Shown here: positions 8,737-18,568 of the stretch, one piece after another | Position numbering within the stretch: the first letter of the stretch is position 1 | Layout of the letters: every line of letters starts with the position of its first letter | Source of the DNA: Nostoc sp. ATCC 53789 | GTDB taxonomy: Bacteria > Cyanobacteriota > Cyanobacteriia > Cyanobacteriales > Nostocaceae | Length of the DNA stretch: 64,000 bases | Direction: 5' to 3' | Assembly: GCF_009873495.1 (NCBI RefSeq) | Contig: NZ_CP046703.1 | Coordinates: 744,001 to 808,000, forward strand | The notes under the pieces: generated by a model | What the model was told of the DNA's origin: nothing | Database searches by the model: none | What the model saw: only the letters and a program-made list of their open reading frames with translations | Position numbers and translations under genes: made by a program

Positions 8737-9267
8737 ATGGCTACTGCTAATAAAACCTGTAGTTTGGGGCGAAGAATTTATCGGTTTACCGCCAGCGTTA
8801 GCGGGATTATTGCTCTGTTAGTAATTCTTTGGGGTTGTACTGCAAATGATTTTAACGCTGGAGCGATCGCATGGAAAACTTATAGCAACTCTCGTTATGG
8901 CTTTGAATTTCCATATCCGAGTAACTGGACTTCTTCAGCAGGCCCAGCAAATGGTGATGGAATTGCCTTTATTTCGCCCCAAAACAAAACGGTGGAAATT
9001 CGAGGGTGGGCAAGTCAGCAGTTACTGAATTCGATTGTTACAGAGCAAGAGCCAGTGAAAAAGATCAAACCCAACTTTCAAACCGCCCAAGGAGTATCTG
9101 GGGTACTAGTTGTAGAAGTTGATCAAGGAGTAGGTTCTATGACACTGACACTAACTCAGGATCAAGTGAAATACTGTTGGCAGGGACGAAGCAAAAGCCA
9201 AGAATTTCAAGATTACTATCGTTTGTTTTATTACATTGCCCAGCAGTATCGAATTTCAAAGTCTTGA
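8737..9267 (+). CDS. Putative lipoprotein with a PsbP-like fold
   Basis: The 176-residue product starts with a basic region and a hydrophobic signal segment ending in a lipobox-like LWGC (Cys about residue 34). It should be exported and lipid-anchored. The mature part (YSNSRYGFEFPYPSNW..., FISPQNKTVEIRGW) resembles small PsbP-like or DUF1795-like proteins with a single alpha/beta domain. Specific function unknown. It precedes the CPBP protease gene on the same strand, 133 bp away. The PsbP link is by pattern only. Confidence 0.6.
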   Translation: MATANKTCSLGRRIYRFTASVSGIIALLVILWGCTANDFNAGAIAWKTYSNSRYGFEFPYPSNWTSSAGPANGDGIAFISPQNKTVEIRGWASQQLLNSIVTEQEPVKKIKPNFQTAQGVSGVLVVEVDQGVGSMTLTLTQDQVKYCWQGRSKSQEFQDYYRLFYYIAQQYRISKS

Positions 9268-9400
9268 GTTAGGACTGGAGTTTCTTTAGCGATGCCAAAC
9301 TTAAAACCTTTAAATTGATGATATTTATCCACCTCTGACTTTTTCTTGCGATAATTCCCAAGGGGGACGCGCTCTCCACTGGTTAGTCAAAGGGGGATAG

Positions 9401-10975
9401 ATGACACTCAAGCGGTTGGTTTTAATTTTTGTGCTAACGCCGATAGCAGTTCTGTTGGCAGTTTCGGCTTTATTCGGTAGTTGGCAAGAACCCCAGTTCC
9501 AAAGTCGCCTGGAACTGTACCAAACCAATATTGCTTTGCAGGCCCAAGCTTGGCAATCAGAAGATAGCGGTGATGACAATCTTCAAGGGATTCGGGAAGC
9601 GATACTTGGTGAGCAACCTCTAGAAAGCGCCACAAAGCAATATCAGGAGGCACGTCAGTCAGTTCAAGCGAATTTGGACAAAGTTAACAATAAGCTTGCA
9701 CAATTACGCTCTCAATCTGAAATTACTCCCATACCTCCTAAACCTCTACCTGAAGTTCCTCCGACTACTAAAACCTCTAAACAAGGAAAGCAACAGTTAC
9801 AGCAGTCGCTAAAGCAATTACAAAAATTAGTGGCTGAATTAGACTTGCGCCTGGGAATTTTACAAGCACAGCAAGGACAGACGGATACAGCCCTGAAAAC
9901 TTGGAGCGAATTACAACAACGCTCAGATGTCAATCCAGAGTTTGGAGAAACCGCAGATGTATTGAGTGGACTGTGGAGCAATCCTCCCCGTCTGCTCCAA
10001 AATGCTCAAGAACGGATTCAAAAGAATCTAGAAGGTTGGTTTCGCTCTACTGCTTTGGTTCAGCTATACCAACTCCAACAACGACAAGATGCTTTATTAG
10101 CAGTAAAAGCTGCACAAAAAGAAACTGCTGCTCAAGCGGTGTTGAAATTAGCGGTTATTGGTACTATTCCTACCTTAGCGGCTTTAATTGGTCTAATATT
10201 GCTGATTTTATTATTTGCTCAACGCTTGTTGAAAGGAAAAGCCTCGTTACTAGCTCAAAATGCTGATATTCCTTGGTCAACGCCTTGGGATGGTGAAACG
10301 GTTTTGCAGGTTTTTATTGTAGGCTTTTTCTTTATGGGGCAAATTTTTGTGCCCTTGGTGATATCGGTTCTACCCATCCCGCGCCCTATTGCTGATGTGC
10401 GACTTCAGGCTTTTTCTGTTTTGGTTAGTTACCTATTGGTAGCATTAGGTGCGTTGTTAGTGCTGTATTTCTCTCTCAAGCCATTTTTTCCGTTACCGGA
10501 ATTTTGGTTCCGCTTCCGTTTTCAAGATAACTGGTTTCTGTGGGGACTGGGCGGCTATTGTACGGCTTTGCCTATAGTTGTGATGGTATCTTTAATCAAT
10601 CAACAGCTATGGCAAGGACAGGGTGGTAGTAACCCCCTGCTGCAACTAGCGCTGGAAAGCCAAAATGGGGTAGCACTTGGTATATTTTTCTTTACAGCAG
10701 CGATCGCAGCTCCATTCTTTGAAGAAATTCTGTTTCGCGGCTTTTTGTTACCTTCTCTAACGCGTTACTTACCCGTGTGGGGATCGATTATAATCAGTAG
10801 TTTGTTGTTTGCGATCGCTCACCTCAGCTTGTCGGAAATTCTGCCCCTCACTGCATTGGGGATCGTTTTAGGGGTAGTTTACACGCGATCGCGCAACCTC
10901 CTTGCTCCTATGCTCCTACACAGCCTTTGGAATAGTGGTACATTATTAAGCCTGTTTATTTTAGGTAGTAATTAA
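9401..10975 (+). CDS. CPBP (CAAX/bacteriocin-processing) family intramembrane protease
   Basis: This 524-residue membrane protein is a probable intramembrane glutamic endopeptidase. An N-terminal anchor (5-25) is followed by a long Gln/Leu-rich helical, probably periplasmic, region (about 40-230) with coiled-coil character. Several membrane helices follow from about 245. The protease signature is near the C-terminus: EEILFRG (about 441-447), then a His in LLFAIAHLSL and HSLWN. Substrates are unknown. The long N-terminal helical extension is not part of the core CPBP domain and may recruit substrates. Confidence 0.85.
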   Translation: MTLKRLVLIFVLTPIAVLLAVSALFGSWQEPQFQSRLELYQTNIALQAQAWQSEDSGDDNLQGIREAILGEQPLESATKQYQEARQSVQANLDKVNNKLAQLRSQSEITPIPPKPLPEVPPTTKTSKQGKQQLQQSLKQLQKLVAELDLRLGILQAQQGQTDTALKTWSELQQRSDVNPEFGETADVLSGLWSNPPRLLQNAQERIQKNLEGWFRSTALVQLYQLQQRQDALLAVKAAQKETAAQAVLKLAVIGTIPTLAALIGLILLILLFAQRLLKGKASLLAQNADIPWSTPWDGETVLQVFIVGFFFMGQIFVPLVISVLPIPRPIADVRLQAFSVLVSYLLVALGALLVLYFSLKPFFPLPEFWFRFRFQDNWFLWGLGGYCTALPIVVMVSLINQQLWQGQGGSNPLLQLALESQNGVALGIFFFTAAIAAPFFEEILFRGFLLPSLTRYLPVWGSIIISSLLFAIAHLSLSEILPLTALGIVLGVVYTRSRNLLAPMLLHSLWNSGTLLSLFILGSN

Positions 10976-11581
10976 TACTTAAATTGCACTGTTGCTAAAA
11001 ATGTAAATATCTGATTTTATCTGCTTATGTAAGAACAATTTACTGGTTATAATTGGTTACAAGCATAAATACTAGCTGAAAAGCCAATTCAAATAATGCT
11101 GTTAACATAGACAACAAAATATCTAGTTAAGCATTTATTCTTATCCGGGTGATTTTAGCCAATAACTGAATCTTGTCATTGGTGCAATGGCGTTTCACTA
11201 CCAGTGGAAGCGCTCATAAAAAAACCCGGAAATAATACTGATGTACTTGTAAAAAGTGGTATAGCAGTTTTTGATGATTATTGAGATTTATTTTTCTCAA
11301 GACCAAATGTCTGACTTGAAAATGTGCAAAACTTCTGCAACAGAGTTTGCAGTCATCCAATCCACCAAAATTTATTAAGGAGCGCCAGATTTTCAAGCTA
11401 TGCCGCAAGACATTTTAGCGTCTCCTCTAGAACAGAAGCACGCTGATTTTAGTCATTTTGGGGCCTACTTGTACTGAAAAAATTAAAAATCTATTTATTA
11501 AGCAAGTAAATCTATTTGCTTTGATTACAATAAAGACTTTATTTTTATATCTCACTTACTTATCAAGGAGCAGCATTTAAT
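10976..11581. other. Gene-free stretch of 606 bp
   Basis: No reading frame with family-like features was seen. The DNA is AT-rich. There is a short imperfect hairpin near 11188-11215 followed by an A-run. The last 40 bp hold the ribosome site (AAGGAG, about 11564-11569) of the TM2 gene starting at 11582. Confidence 0.5.
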
Positions 11582-11857
11582 ATGTCAAATCTCAACCCCA
11601 GTCACCCTACCAAACAACTTCTAGCTGGTTACTGTGGCATTATCCTTGGAGGATTTGGGGTTCATAAATTTATTCTAGGATACGCTCCAGAAGGCTTTAT
11701 CATGTTGGTAGTTTCTGTAGTAGCGGGTTCTTTCACCTACGGTATTGCCTTGTTAATTATGCAACTCGTAGGTTTAATAGAAGGCATGATCTATTTGAAT
11801 AAGTCCCCTGAAGAATTTGTAAATACCTACTTTGTGAATAAGCAGGGCTGGTTCTAA
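11582..11857 (+). CDS. TM2-domain protein (first of a tandem pair)
   Basis: This 91-residue membrane protein has two hydrophobic helices. The TM2 signature GGFGVHKFILGYAPEGFIML lies at about 28-47, with a second helix around 50-70. TM2 proteins are small two-helix membrane proteins of unclear role. AAGGAG lies about 12 bp upstream of the ATG. A paralogue with the same plan and C-terminal KKGWF/KQGWF ending follows at 12203, so this is a local duplication. Confidence 0.85.
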   Translation: MSNLNPSHPTKQLLAGYCGIILGGFGVHKFILGYAPEGFIMLVVSVVAGSFTYGIALLIMQLVGLIEGMIYLNKSPEEFVNTYFVNKQGWF

Positions 11858-11924
11858 AAACTTAGATTTCCCATTTGGGTTGCTCTGTAAAGTTATATAT
11901 CTTGAGTGTATCTTTAGAATAAGT

Positions 11925-12027
11925 TAGTGCTGACGCAAAACTACAACTTTTAGGGGCAATACCCTGTGGGAAAAGTTTTGCATCTACATGAAAACAAGGG
12001 TTTCGGCTAGTATTTGCGTAAGTTCTA
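11925..12027. repeat. MITE-like repeat with TTACGCAAA-type inverted ends
   Basis: The left end (TAG..CTGACGCAAAACTA) and right end (TAGTATTTGCGTAAGTTCTA) are imperfect inverted repeats about 100 bp apart. A related element at 16970-17056 shares both the ends and the internal GGGTTT-GGCTA segment. The ends also resemble those of 42315-42409. It carries no gene. Confidence 0.6.
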
Positions 12028-12202
12028 TAAGTTTGTTAATACTGGATTTCCGAATTTGTTTCCAGTAACACTTAGTGCTTATTTGTCTCCTGAACTAGAT
12101 TAAATCTGACAATTTATTACTAATGAGAGATATGTAGATGCTAAGTAAGAATAATTACATTAACATTGGGGATGTCATTTATAGCTGAGGAGTATTCTCA
12201 TA

Positions 12203-12469
12203 GTGTCTAATGTCAACCCCAGTGATGCTAGCAGCAAAAAAATTGCTGCTGGTATTTGCGCTATCTTGTTAGGAGCTTTAGGTATTCACAAATTTATTCT
12301 TGGTTACACTACTCAAGGTCTAATCATGCTGCTCGTTACGATACTCACATTTGGTTTGGGTGGAGCAGTGATGGGGATTGTCGGTTTGGTTGAAGGTATC
12401 ATTTACTTAACCAAGACTGATGAAGAATTCCTCAATACTTACATTGTCGAAAAGAAAGGCTGGTTTTAA
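12203..12469 (+). CDS. TM2-domain protein (second of a tandem pair), GTG start
   Basis: This 88-residue paralogue of the 11582-11857 product has two membrane helices and the TM2 core LGALGIHKFILGYTTQGLIM. The GTG at 12203 is chosen as start because the protein then aligns with its neighbour from MSN-NPS onward, and GAGGAG (12187-12192) precedes it. It ends in VEKKGWF. Function unknown; the duplication with retained C-terminal aromatic tail is the notable point. Confidence 0.82.
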   Translation: MSNVNPSDASSKKIAAGICAILLGALGIHKFILGYTTQGLIMLLVTILTFGLGGAVMGIVGLVEGIIYLTKTDEEFLNTYIVEKKGWF

Positions 12470-12770
12470 CTCCCTCCATCTAAAATTGTTTTTGCCGTTT
12501 GAATTATCTCCTTATCCTTTGTCATACGAAGGGAAATTAGTTCGGTGGGGTTTACTAGGATTCTCCTGTACACCCCTACTTGCTACTTATTTTTATCACC
12601 AAGGTTATAGAGTAGGATTCTTAGTTTGTCCTATCCAGCATTTAACTGGAATTCCATGTCCCACTTGTGGGATGACTCGCTCCTTTATGGCTATTTCCCA
12701 AGGCAATTTGGTTGCAGCACTGGCAGAAAATTTATCAACTCTCCCTTGGGTAAACTTCTTTCTTGAGTAA
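12420..12770 (+). CDS. DUF2752 family small membrane protein (start uncertain)
   Basis: The recognisable part runs from about residue 40 and carries the DUF2752 signature CPIQHLTGIPCPTCGMTRSF, followed by GNLVAAL. Family members are short proteins with two membrane helices. The only ATG start (12420) would overlap the preceding TM2 gene by 50 bp, so translation may begin at a TTG near 12485-12510. The C-terminus (ENLSTLPWVNFFLE) is short compared with usual members, so the second helix may be truncated. Confidence in the family is good, in the boundaries low. Confidence 0.6.
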   Translation: MKNSSILTLSKRKAGFNSLHLKLFLPFELSPYPLSYEGKLVRWGLLGFSCTPLLATYFYHQGYRVGFLVCPIQHLTGIPCPTCGMTRSFMAISQGNLVAALAENLSTLPWVNFFLE

Positions 12771-12840
12771 CTATTCATGAAAGCTATTGTGTATTCTGTG
12801 CAGATTTCTAGGTATAACTAGAGCTTTTTGTTAAAAAATT

Positions 12841-13035
12841 ATGAATCCTACTGCTATGCTAACCATCAAACGTAAACAGCTGATCTGGATACTCTTCTTG
12901 TTGTTGGGCTTTGGCTATTTCAGCGCCATGTCTAATTTGGAAATTCACAATTTTTGGAAAAGCCTGATTGTCCTGATGCCAATGCAGGTTACAGCTATCA
13001 TTTATGTGACTTATCTACGCTGGAGTCGTCAGTGA
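12841..13035 (+). CDS. Small two-helix membrane protein, unknown
   Basis: The 64-residue product has two hydrophobic stretches (about 14-30 and 40-57) separated by a short polar segment, and ends YLRWSRQ. A homologous family was not recognised. It follows the DUF2752 gene by 70 bp and precedes the metal ATPase gene by 135 bp on the same strand. It is plausible as a small membrane protein but unconfirmed. Confidence 0.45.
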   Translation: MNPTAMLTIKRKQLIWILFLLLGFGYFSAMSNLEIHNFWKSLIVLMPMQVTAIIYVTYLRWSRQ

Positions 13036-13170
13036 CCCTTAGCGAAGTACGATAAATTAAGAAATTTAATAGGGTTGACATACAGTCGTAGTTCCATATT
13101 TAGCCTACGCTCAAATTAGAGACGCTTTTAGTCAGGCGTTGAATTTCTGTAGCGAATCTAAACACTTGCC

Positions 13171-15630
13171 ATGCAACTTGTCCCAAAAACTAAGCTAGCC
13201 CCAGAACTTGACCCAATTTTAGAGAAAATTATTCTCGATGTTGGAGGTATGAAGTGTGCTGGGTGTGTGAACGCGGTAGAACGACAGCTAACCCAACATC
13301 CAGGAGTCAAGAGTGCCTGTGTGAACCTGGCCACAGAGGTAGCAGTTGTAGAGTCAGAAACTGGTGCGGTAGATGCAGATGCACTAGCAGAGAGATTAAC
13401 AGCCGTTGGATTTCCAACTCAACCCCGAAAAGCTAGGGGCACAGTAGCAGGCGAAATATCTACCTTACCAGATCCAGCAGAACGACAACGCCGAGAAATG
13501 CGGTCTTCTGTTAGGCAGTTGGCGATCGCTGCAATGTTGCTGTTATTGTCGGGAAGTGGACATTTTGGTAATCTTGGTAGCTCAGTGCTGCCACTGTTAA
13601 ATAACATTTGGTTTCACTGTGGATTGGCTACAGTGGCGTTATTAATTCCCGGTCGCCCGATTTTAGTAGATGGCTGGCTAGGCTGGCGGCGAAATGCGCC
13701 TAACATGAACACTCTGATCGGATTGGGAACGCTGACAGCCTACATTGCGAGTTTAGTAGCGCTGCTCTTTCCCCAAATGGGTTGGGAGTGCTTCTTTGAC
13801 GAACCAGTCATGATGCTGGGCTTTATTCTTTTGGGAAGAACATTAGAGCAACAAGCTAGAGGTCGCGCTGCTGCTGCATTTAGGAAATTACTAGCACTCC
13901 AGCCACAGGTAGCGCGATTGATTGCCAACCCAGAAAAAGGAGGAGTGGGATCTTCTAGTGTAGAGATTCCTGCCGAACAGGTGCGGGTTGGTGAATGGTT
14001 ACAAGTGCTGCCAGGTGATAAAATTCCTGTCGATGGTGAAGTGGTGCTTGGTCAAACAACAGTCGATGAATCCATGTTGACTGGGGAAGCAGTGCCAGTA
14101 ATTAAGCAACCTGGAGATTCGGTGACAGGGGGGACACTAAACCAGTCAGGAGCGATCGCTATTCAGACAACCCGGATTGGAAGTGATACAACTCTAGCTC
14201 AAATTGTTGCTTTAGTAGAAGCTGCCCAAACTCGGAAAGCCCCAGTACAAAAATTAGCCGATACAGTAGCTGGTTACTTTACCTACGGGGTGCTAACAGC
14301 ATCTTTATTAACATTTGTCTTTTGGTACTTTTTCGGCACTCATATTTGGACTGATATCACCATGTCTGGTGAGATGGAGATGATGAGCCACGCTACACAT
14401 CAAGCTCCCCACTCCCCTTTATTAATTAGTTTAAAACTAGCGATCGCTGTTATGGTAGTCGCCTGTCCCTGTGCTTTAGGGCTTGCTACCCCAACAGCTA
14501 TTCTTGTTGGGACTGCTATGGGCGCAGAACGAGGTTTGTTAATCAAAGGCGGCGATGTTTTAGAAAAAGTACACCAGTTAGACACCGTAGTATTTGATAA
14601 AACTGGCACTCTGACCACAGGTCATCCTATCGTTACAGATTGTCTGTTAATCGAGCAATTGGGAACTGGGGAAGAGGCAGAGAATAACAGCCCAATTCTC
14701 AATACCCAATCCTTAATCCAACTAGCAACAGCCGTAGAAAGTGGTACTCATCACCCCCTAGCAAAAGCGATTCAGCAAGAAGCACAGAAACAACAGTTAT
14801 CTATTCCAGAAGCTGTGGACTTTCACACGGAACCAGGATTAGGAGTGTCTGCTGTGGTGGAGGAAACAGTTGTACTTTTGGGTAACTGGGACTGGTTAAG
14901 CTGGCATGGTATTGCCATTAGTGAAACTGCACAACAGGTAGCACAGGATTTGGCAACAGATGGTAAAACAGTCGTTTGCGTAGCCGTTGGGGGAACTCTA
15001 GCCGGACTAATTGCTGTTTCTGATACCCTCAGACCAGATGCCCAATCCACTGTAGACAAGTTGCGTCAGATGGGATTACGGGTAATGTTGCTCAGTGGCG
15101 ATCGCCCAGAAGCGGCTAGTGCCATAGCCAAACAATTAGGATTAGATAGTGCTGATGTCATAGCAGGTGTTCCCCCAGCGAAAAAAGCAGCTGCAATCAA
15201 GTCTTTACAACAAGCAGGGACGACAAAAGGAACTCCTAACTCCTCACCCCCTACTACCCACTCGGTAGTGGCAATGGTCGGAGATGGAATCAATGATGCT
15301 CCAGCTTTATCCCAAGCAGATGTAGGAATTGCTTTGCACTCCGGGACAGATGTGGCGATGGAAACGGCTGAAATTGTCCTAATGCGCGATCGCTTAAACG
15401 ATGTAGTCGAATCTATTCAGCTTAGTCGCGCCACCTTCAACAAAATCCGCCAAAATTTATTCTGGGCTTTTGCATATAATACAGTTGGTATTCCTTTAGC
15501 AGCAGGTGTTTTGTTCCCTAGTCTGGGTTTTGTCCTTAACCCATCTGGTGCTGCTGCATTAATGGCTTTTAGCTCTGTTAGCGTCGTCACAAACTCAATA
15601 TTATTAAGGCGATTAGCTCGTCACTCGTAG
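13171..15630 (+). CDS. Heavy-metal (copper-type) P1B ATPase
   Basis: This 819-residue membrane pump transports metal ions using ATP. An N-terminal metal-binding HMA domain has GMKCAGC (Cys29, Cys32). The membrane metal site is CPC (432-434, in VVACPCALG). The phosphorylation site is DKTGTLT (Asp476). HP motif and hinge residues are present ([27 protein letters not shown]). The CPC plus CxxC pattern indicates monovalent copper or silver. The GMKCAGCV form resembles CtaA-type more than PacS-type cyanobacterial pumps, so copper delivery towards thylakoids is a reasonable guess. A His/Met-rich loop ([17 protein letters not shown], about 396-412) between helices could also bind metal. No copper-sensor gene is adjacent. 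Confidence 0.9.
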   Translation: MQLVPKTKLAPELDPILEKIILDVGGMKCAGCVNAVERQLTQHPGVKSACVNLATEVAVVESETGAVDADALAERLTAVGFPTQPRKARGTVAGEISTLPDPAERQRREMRSSVRQLAIAAMLLLLSGSGHFGNLGSSVLPLLNNIWFHCGLATVALLIPGRPILVDGWLGWRRNAPNMNTLIGLGTLTAYIASLVALLFPQMGWECFFDEPVMMLGFILLGRTLEQQARGRAAAAFRKLLALQPQVARLIANPEKGGVGSSSVEIPAEQVRVGEWLQVLPGDKIPVDGEVVLGQTTVDESMLTGEAVPVIKQPGDSVTGGTLNQSGAIAIQTTRIGSDTTLAQIVALVEAAQTRKAPVQKLADTVAGYFTYGVLTASLLTFVFWYFFGTHIWTDITMSGEMEMMSHATHQAPHSPLLISLKLAIAVMVVACPCALGLATPTAILVGTAMGAERGLLIKGGDVLEKVHQLDTVVFDKTGTLTTGHPIVTDCLLIEQLGTGEEAENNSPILNTQSLIQLATAVESGTHHPLAKAIQQEAQKQQLSIPEAVDFHTEPGLGVSAVVEETVVLLGNWDWLSWHGIAISETAQQVAQDLATDGKTVVCVAVGGTLAGLIAVSDTLRPDAQSTVDKLRQMGLRVMLLSGDRPEAASAIAKQLGLDSADVIAGVPPAKKAAAIKSLQQAGTTKGTPNSSPPTTHSVVAMVGDGINDAPALSQADVGIALHSGTDVAMETAEIVLMRDRLNDVVESIQLSRATFNKIRQNLFWAFAYNTVGIPLAAGVLFPSLGFVLNPSGAAALMAFSSVSVVTNSILLRRLARHS

Positions 15631-15933
15631 AATACTTTGTTGAACCTAAAATTTCCCATCTCAACTTAACAATTTTTAATTCGTAATTACTAATGACGTT
15701 CTCTACGAGACGCTGTGCGTAGCTTGCTTCTTGTAGAGAACGTCATTACGAATTCGTAATTATTTGTTACACTGAGTCGGTGTTCAGGTTTTACGCAGAT
15801 CACAAAGCCTGTTCAGACACCTACAAAAGCTATCATAGCTACTGGAGTAGAACGACCAAGTTCTACTCTTTCAAGGTATTATGCAATTTTAAAGCTTATT
15901 TAGATTAGCACCACAGACTGACGGTGCCCGAAA
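15631..15933. other. Intergenic stretch of 303 bp containing an inverted repeat
   Basis: It holds the long inverted repeat at 15679-15760, described separately. The remainder before the FHA gene at 15934 has no reading frame of note. Confidence 0.5.
15679..15760. repeat. Long inverted repeat with nested small dispersed repeat
   Basis: The left arm AATTCGTAAT..AATGACGTTCTCTA and right arm TAGAGAACGTCATTACGAATT pair over about 20 bp, with a small bulge on the left. The centre contains CTACGAGACGCTGTGCGTAGC. This core is also found at 25084-25130 and in related form at 36114-36166, 37706-37758 and 56676-56708. It sits just downstream of the ATPase gene and could form a strong hairpin in RNA. 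Confidence 0.75.
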
Positions 15934-16431
15934 ATGGCAAAATACGATACGAAACAAATCTTGTTAAATCACATTTCCACCGATTTGTCAATGGCAGCAG
16001 AAACTAATGAAAACCATCTACTGATTATTGAAGACGATCAAGGTCGCAAAGAATTTTCTCTGGAGCAACCCGTCTACTCTATCGGTAGAGACCGCGAGTG
16101 TAATATCCGTTTGATGTCTCAGTTTGTCTCCCGCCGCCATGCCACATTAGTCAGATTGCCACGAGAACATAATAGTCATAGCTACTATTACCGGATTGTA
16201 GATGGCGATGCCAAAGGTAAGGCTAGTTCCAACGGTTTGATGATTAATGGACGTAAGATACCAAACCACGATCTCAGAAATGAAGACGAGATCGTTTTTG
16301 GCCCTCAAGTCCGTGCCATTTATTACCTTTTAAAAAACACTCAGCGTTTGGGACAAACGGATTCAAGCGAGTACGACATTACACTAATAAACCCCGGTAT
16401 GGCCGAGGATTTAGAGGATCTGGGAGATTGA
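15934..16431 (+). CDS. FHA-domain protein
   Basis: This 165-residue soluble protein consists mainly of one forkhead-associated domain (about 35-130). It has YSIGRDREC, SRRHATL and SSNGLMINGRKI motifs for phosphothreonine recognition. An acidic tail (GMAEDLEDLGD) ends it. An internal ATG at 15991 is a possible alternative start that would keep the whole domain. FHA proteins of this size usually act as adaptors in Ser/Thr kinase signalling; no kinase lies nearby. Confidence 0.85.
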   Translation: MAKYDTKQILLNHISTDLSMAAETNENHLLIIEDDQGRKEFSLEQPVYSIGRDRECNIRLMSQFVSRRHATLVRLPREHNSHSYYYRIVDGDAKGKASSNGLMINGRKIPNHDLRNEDEIVFGPQVRAIYYLLKNTQRLGQTDSSEYDITLINPGMAEDLEDLGD

Positions 16432-16452
16432 ATTATAACTACCAACTACAAT

Positions 16453-16489
16453 TTGACACTCTCACGGCTTAAAGCCGTGGGATTGTCAA
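16453..16489. terminator. Strong hairpin between convergent genes
   Basis: TTGACACTCTCACGGCTT pairs with the segment ending TTGTCAA, with few mismatches. The core CACGGCTTAAAGCCGTG is perfect. It lies between the convergent FHA gene (ends 16431) and the minus-strand gene ending at 16504, so it may act as a terminator for either. Similar CACGGCTTTAAGCCGTG hairpins also mark ends of IS200/IS605-type elements, so a decayed element end is an alternative. Confidence 0.6.
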
Positions 16490-16503
16490 TTTAATTACCA
16501 AAG

Positions 16504-16851
16504 CTATCCTGCAATACTTTCAATCAAATGCCAATGGCGGCTACTTTCAATAGCCTGCTTGATGAATTCAAACATTTGTCGGCAGTAATTATCTAGTTGG
16601 AGAGGTAGTTCTTCATTTTTAATCACAATACTCATCCGGGTTTCTGTTTCAGTAGATTTTGATTTATCAACCAGTACTTCTACTGTGATCAATTTAGGAA
16701 AAGGAACATTACCAGGAGTCTGACGAGCGATAATGTAATCGCCCGTGTGGTATTGAATATCCAACTGACAGTCCTGTAGAAGTTCTACAAGTAACGGCAA
16801 CAGATGGTCACTAGCAACAGAAACAATAAACGAACAGGTATAGCGAGCCAT
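16504..16851 (-). CDS. Conserved cyanobacterial hypothetical protein
   Basis: This 115-residue soluble protein begins MARYTCSFIVSVASDHLLPL. It has mixed alpha/beta character, with no signal peptide or membrane segment. No catalytic motif was recognised. It looks like a real gene from codon use and lack of low complexity, and it is convergent with the FHA gene. Function unknown. Confidence 0.6.
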   Translation of the reverse strand: MARYTCSFIVSVASDHLLPLLVELLQDCQLDIQYHTGDYIIARQTPGNVPFPKLITVEVLVDKSKSTETETRMSIVIKNEELPLQLDNYCRQMFEFIKQAIESSRHWHLIESIAG

Positions 16852-16969
16852 AATAGCCCCACGCCTTGCAACACTCCGTCCATCCTATAATACCGAAGCA
16901 TCTAAACGGAAAGTCATTCAAAAAGCAAAGTTTTTGAGTTTTGAGATTAGGCATCACCAGATATACATC

Positions 16970-17056
16970 TGACTTACGCAAAACTACGCGCTGTACGAGC
17001 AATTAATGAATAGCCGCTACTTTAGAATCAGGGTTTTGGCTATTATTTGCGTCTGA
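16970..17056. repeat. MITE-like repeat, TTACGCAAA-end family
   Basis: The left end TGACTTACGCAAAACTAC and right end TATTATTTGCGTCTGA are inverted repeats about 87 bp apart. The right half (GGGTTTTGGCTATTATTTGCG) closely matches that of 11925-12027. It has no coding content and lies upstream of the epimerase gene. Confidence 0.6.
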
Positions 17057-17151
17057 TACAGTTGCATCTGTTCTATCCACAAAGAAAGTGCTGTAGGCTG
17101 AAAGTCTGATCAAAAACTTTACAATAAGAGTTTGGCTGAGGTAGAAAATGA

Positions 17152-18072
17152 ATGAAAGTAGCAATTACTGGAGCAACAGGATTTGTCGGTAGTCTTTTGG
17201 TACAACGGCTCCACGGAAAAGGTCATAAAATTGTAGTATTAACTCGGAACACCGCTTTTGCTCAAAAGGTTTTTCCATCTGAGGCTTTCCCCAATGTAGA
17301 AATTGTTGCCCATACACCAAATACATCTGGTTCTTGGCAAAGTGTCATAGCTAGTTGTGATGGTGTAGTTAATCTGGCAGGAGAACCCATTGGTGAAGGG
17401 CGCTGGACACCAGAACGTAAACAAGAAATTCTCAATAGCCGAAAGTTAGGCACACAAAAAATAGTTGAAGCAATAGTCAATGCTAACCCCAAGCCAACTG
17501 TGTTAATTAATGCTTCGGCTATTGGCTACTACGGCACCAGTGAAACGGCAAACTTTGATGAAACAAGCCAATCTGGTAACGATTTTCTCGCCCAGGTCTG
17601 CCAAGCCTGGGAAGCAGAGGCGACAAAGGTAAAAGATGCTGGTGTACGACTGGTAATTCTGCGTTTTGGGATTGTTCTAGGCAATGGTGGGGCTTTAGGT
17701 AAAATGATTCCGCCTTTTAAACTCTTCGCTGGTGGCCCCATTGGCAGTGGTCAGCAGTGGTTTTCATGGATTCACATAGACGATTTAGTTAACTTGATTA
17801 TGCAAGCTTTAACTAAACCGGAAATAGAAGGCATATACAATGCTACTGCCCCTAACCCAGTCCGAATGGCAGATTTAAGCCAAACTTTGGGACAAGTGAT
17901 GAATCGCCCTTCTTGGTTGCCCGTTCCGGCTTTTGCGATCGAAGCTCTTTTAGGAGACGGGGCTATAGTAGTTTTAGAAGGTCAGCAAGTCCTTCCTAAG
18001 CGCACCGTGGAAACAGGATTTGAGTACAAATATCCTAATTTAGAGTCAGCACTAAGACAAATTCTTGCGTAG
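17152..18072 (+). CDS. TIGR01777-family NAD(P)-dependent epimerase-like protein
   Basis: This 306-residue protein of the extended SDR superfamily starts with a Rossmann nucleotide site GATGFVGSLL (about 7-16). It shows family stretches VVNLAGEPIGEGRWT, NASAIGYYG (with the active-site-region Tyr) and WFSWIHIDDL. Relatives include YfcH and the plastid/cyanobacterial thylakoid-associated epimerase-like proteins. The substrate is unknown. Length is normal and both ends are intact. It stands alone; the next gene is on the other strand. Confidence 0.85.
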   Translation: MKVAITGATGFVGSLLVQRLHGKGHKIVVLTRNTAFAQKVFPSEAFPNVEIVAHTPNTSGSWQSVIASCDGVVNLAGEPIGEGRWTPERKQEILNSRKLGTQKIVEAIVNANPKPTVLINASAIGYYGTSETANFDETSQSGNDFLAQVCQAWEAEATKVKDAGVRLVILRFGIVLGNGGALGKMIPPFKLFAGGPIGSGQQWFSWIHIDDLVNLIMQALTKPEIEGIYNATAPNPVRMADLSQTLGQVMNRPSWLPVPAFAIEALLGDGAIVVLEGQQVLPKRTVETGFEYKYPNLESALRQILA

Positions 18073-18181
18073 GTCAAGGGGAATGGGGAAGAGGCAAGGG
18101 AGTAGGGAGCAAGGGAGAATAGTTTTCCCCTCAGCAAGAGCAGCACCCTGCCCCTCTGCCTCTTTTCAATCCCCAATCACT

Positions 18182-18430
18182 TTATTCTTGACTAGAGAGA
18201 AATTTTTTGGAAACCCAACTGATAATACCACTGAGAATTGCACCGCCCATGAGGATGCCGATCGCTGGGTTAAATACGGGTTGCCAAAGTTGATGCCACA
18301 AATCTAAACCCAAATTTACTCCCACAGAATCACCGATCGCTGCGATCGCTAACCAAACAAAGCCAAACAAAACCAAAAAAACATCTGCGACTAAAACTGT
18401 GTTTAGCCAATTTAACAATTTATCTTTCAT
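18182..18430 (-). CDS. Small membrane protein, conserved hypothetical
   Basis: The 82-residue product has two hydrophobic helices (about 13-35 and 55-73) joined by a segment with LDLWHQLWQPVFNP. No enzymatic motif. It resembles small conserved cyanobacterial membrane proteins but was not assigned to a named family. It is followed on the same strand by repeat-rich intergenic DNA. Confidence 0.6.
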   Translation of the reverse strand: MKDKLLNWLNTVLVADVFLVLFGFVWLAIAAIGDSVGVNLGLDLWHQLWQPVFNPAIGILMGGAILSGIISWVSKKFLSSQE

Positions 18431-18530
18431 CTACCCTGTTGTCTAATTGCCCAAAATTTTATGACTGCTAACTAAGTTACGGATAAGTTAGAAGTTAGAG
18501 TTCTCGACTTGAATTTAACTCCTCACTCCT

Positions 18531-18558
18531 GTAGAGACGCGATTAATCGCATCTCTAC
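18531..18558. repeat. 28-bp near-perfect palindrome
   Basis: GTAGAGACGCGATTA and its partner ending GCATCTCTAC form a palindrome with one mismatched pair. It lies in the 138-bp gap between two minus-strand genes. Short GTAGAGACG palindromes of this kind are common intergenic repeats in Nostoc; it may also terminate transcription of the TPR gene at 18569-19012. Confidence 0.6.
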
Positions 18559-18568
18559 TCTTAACTTC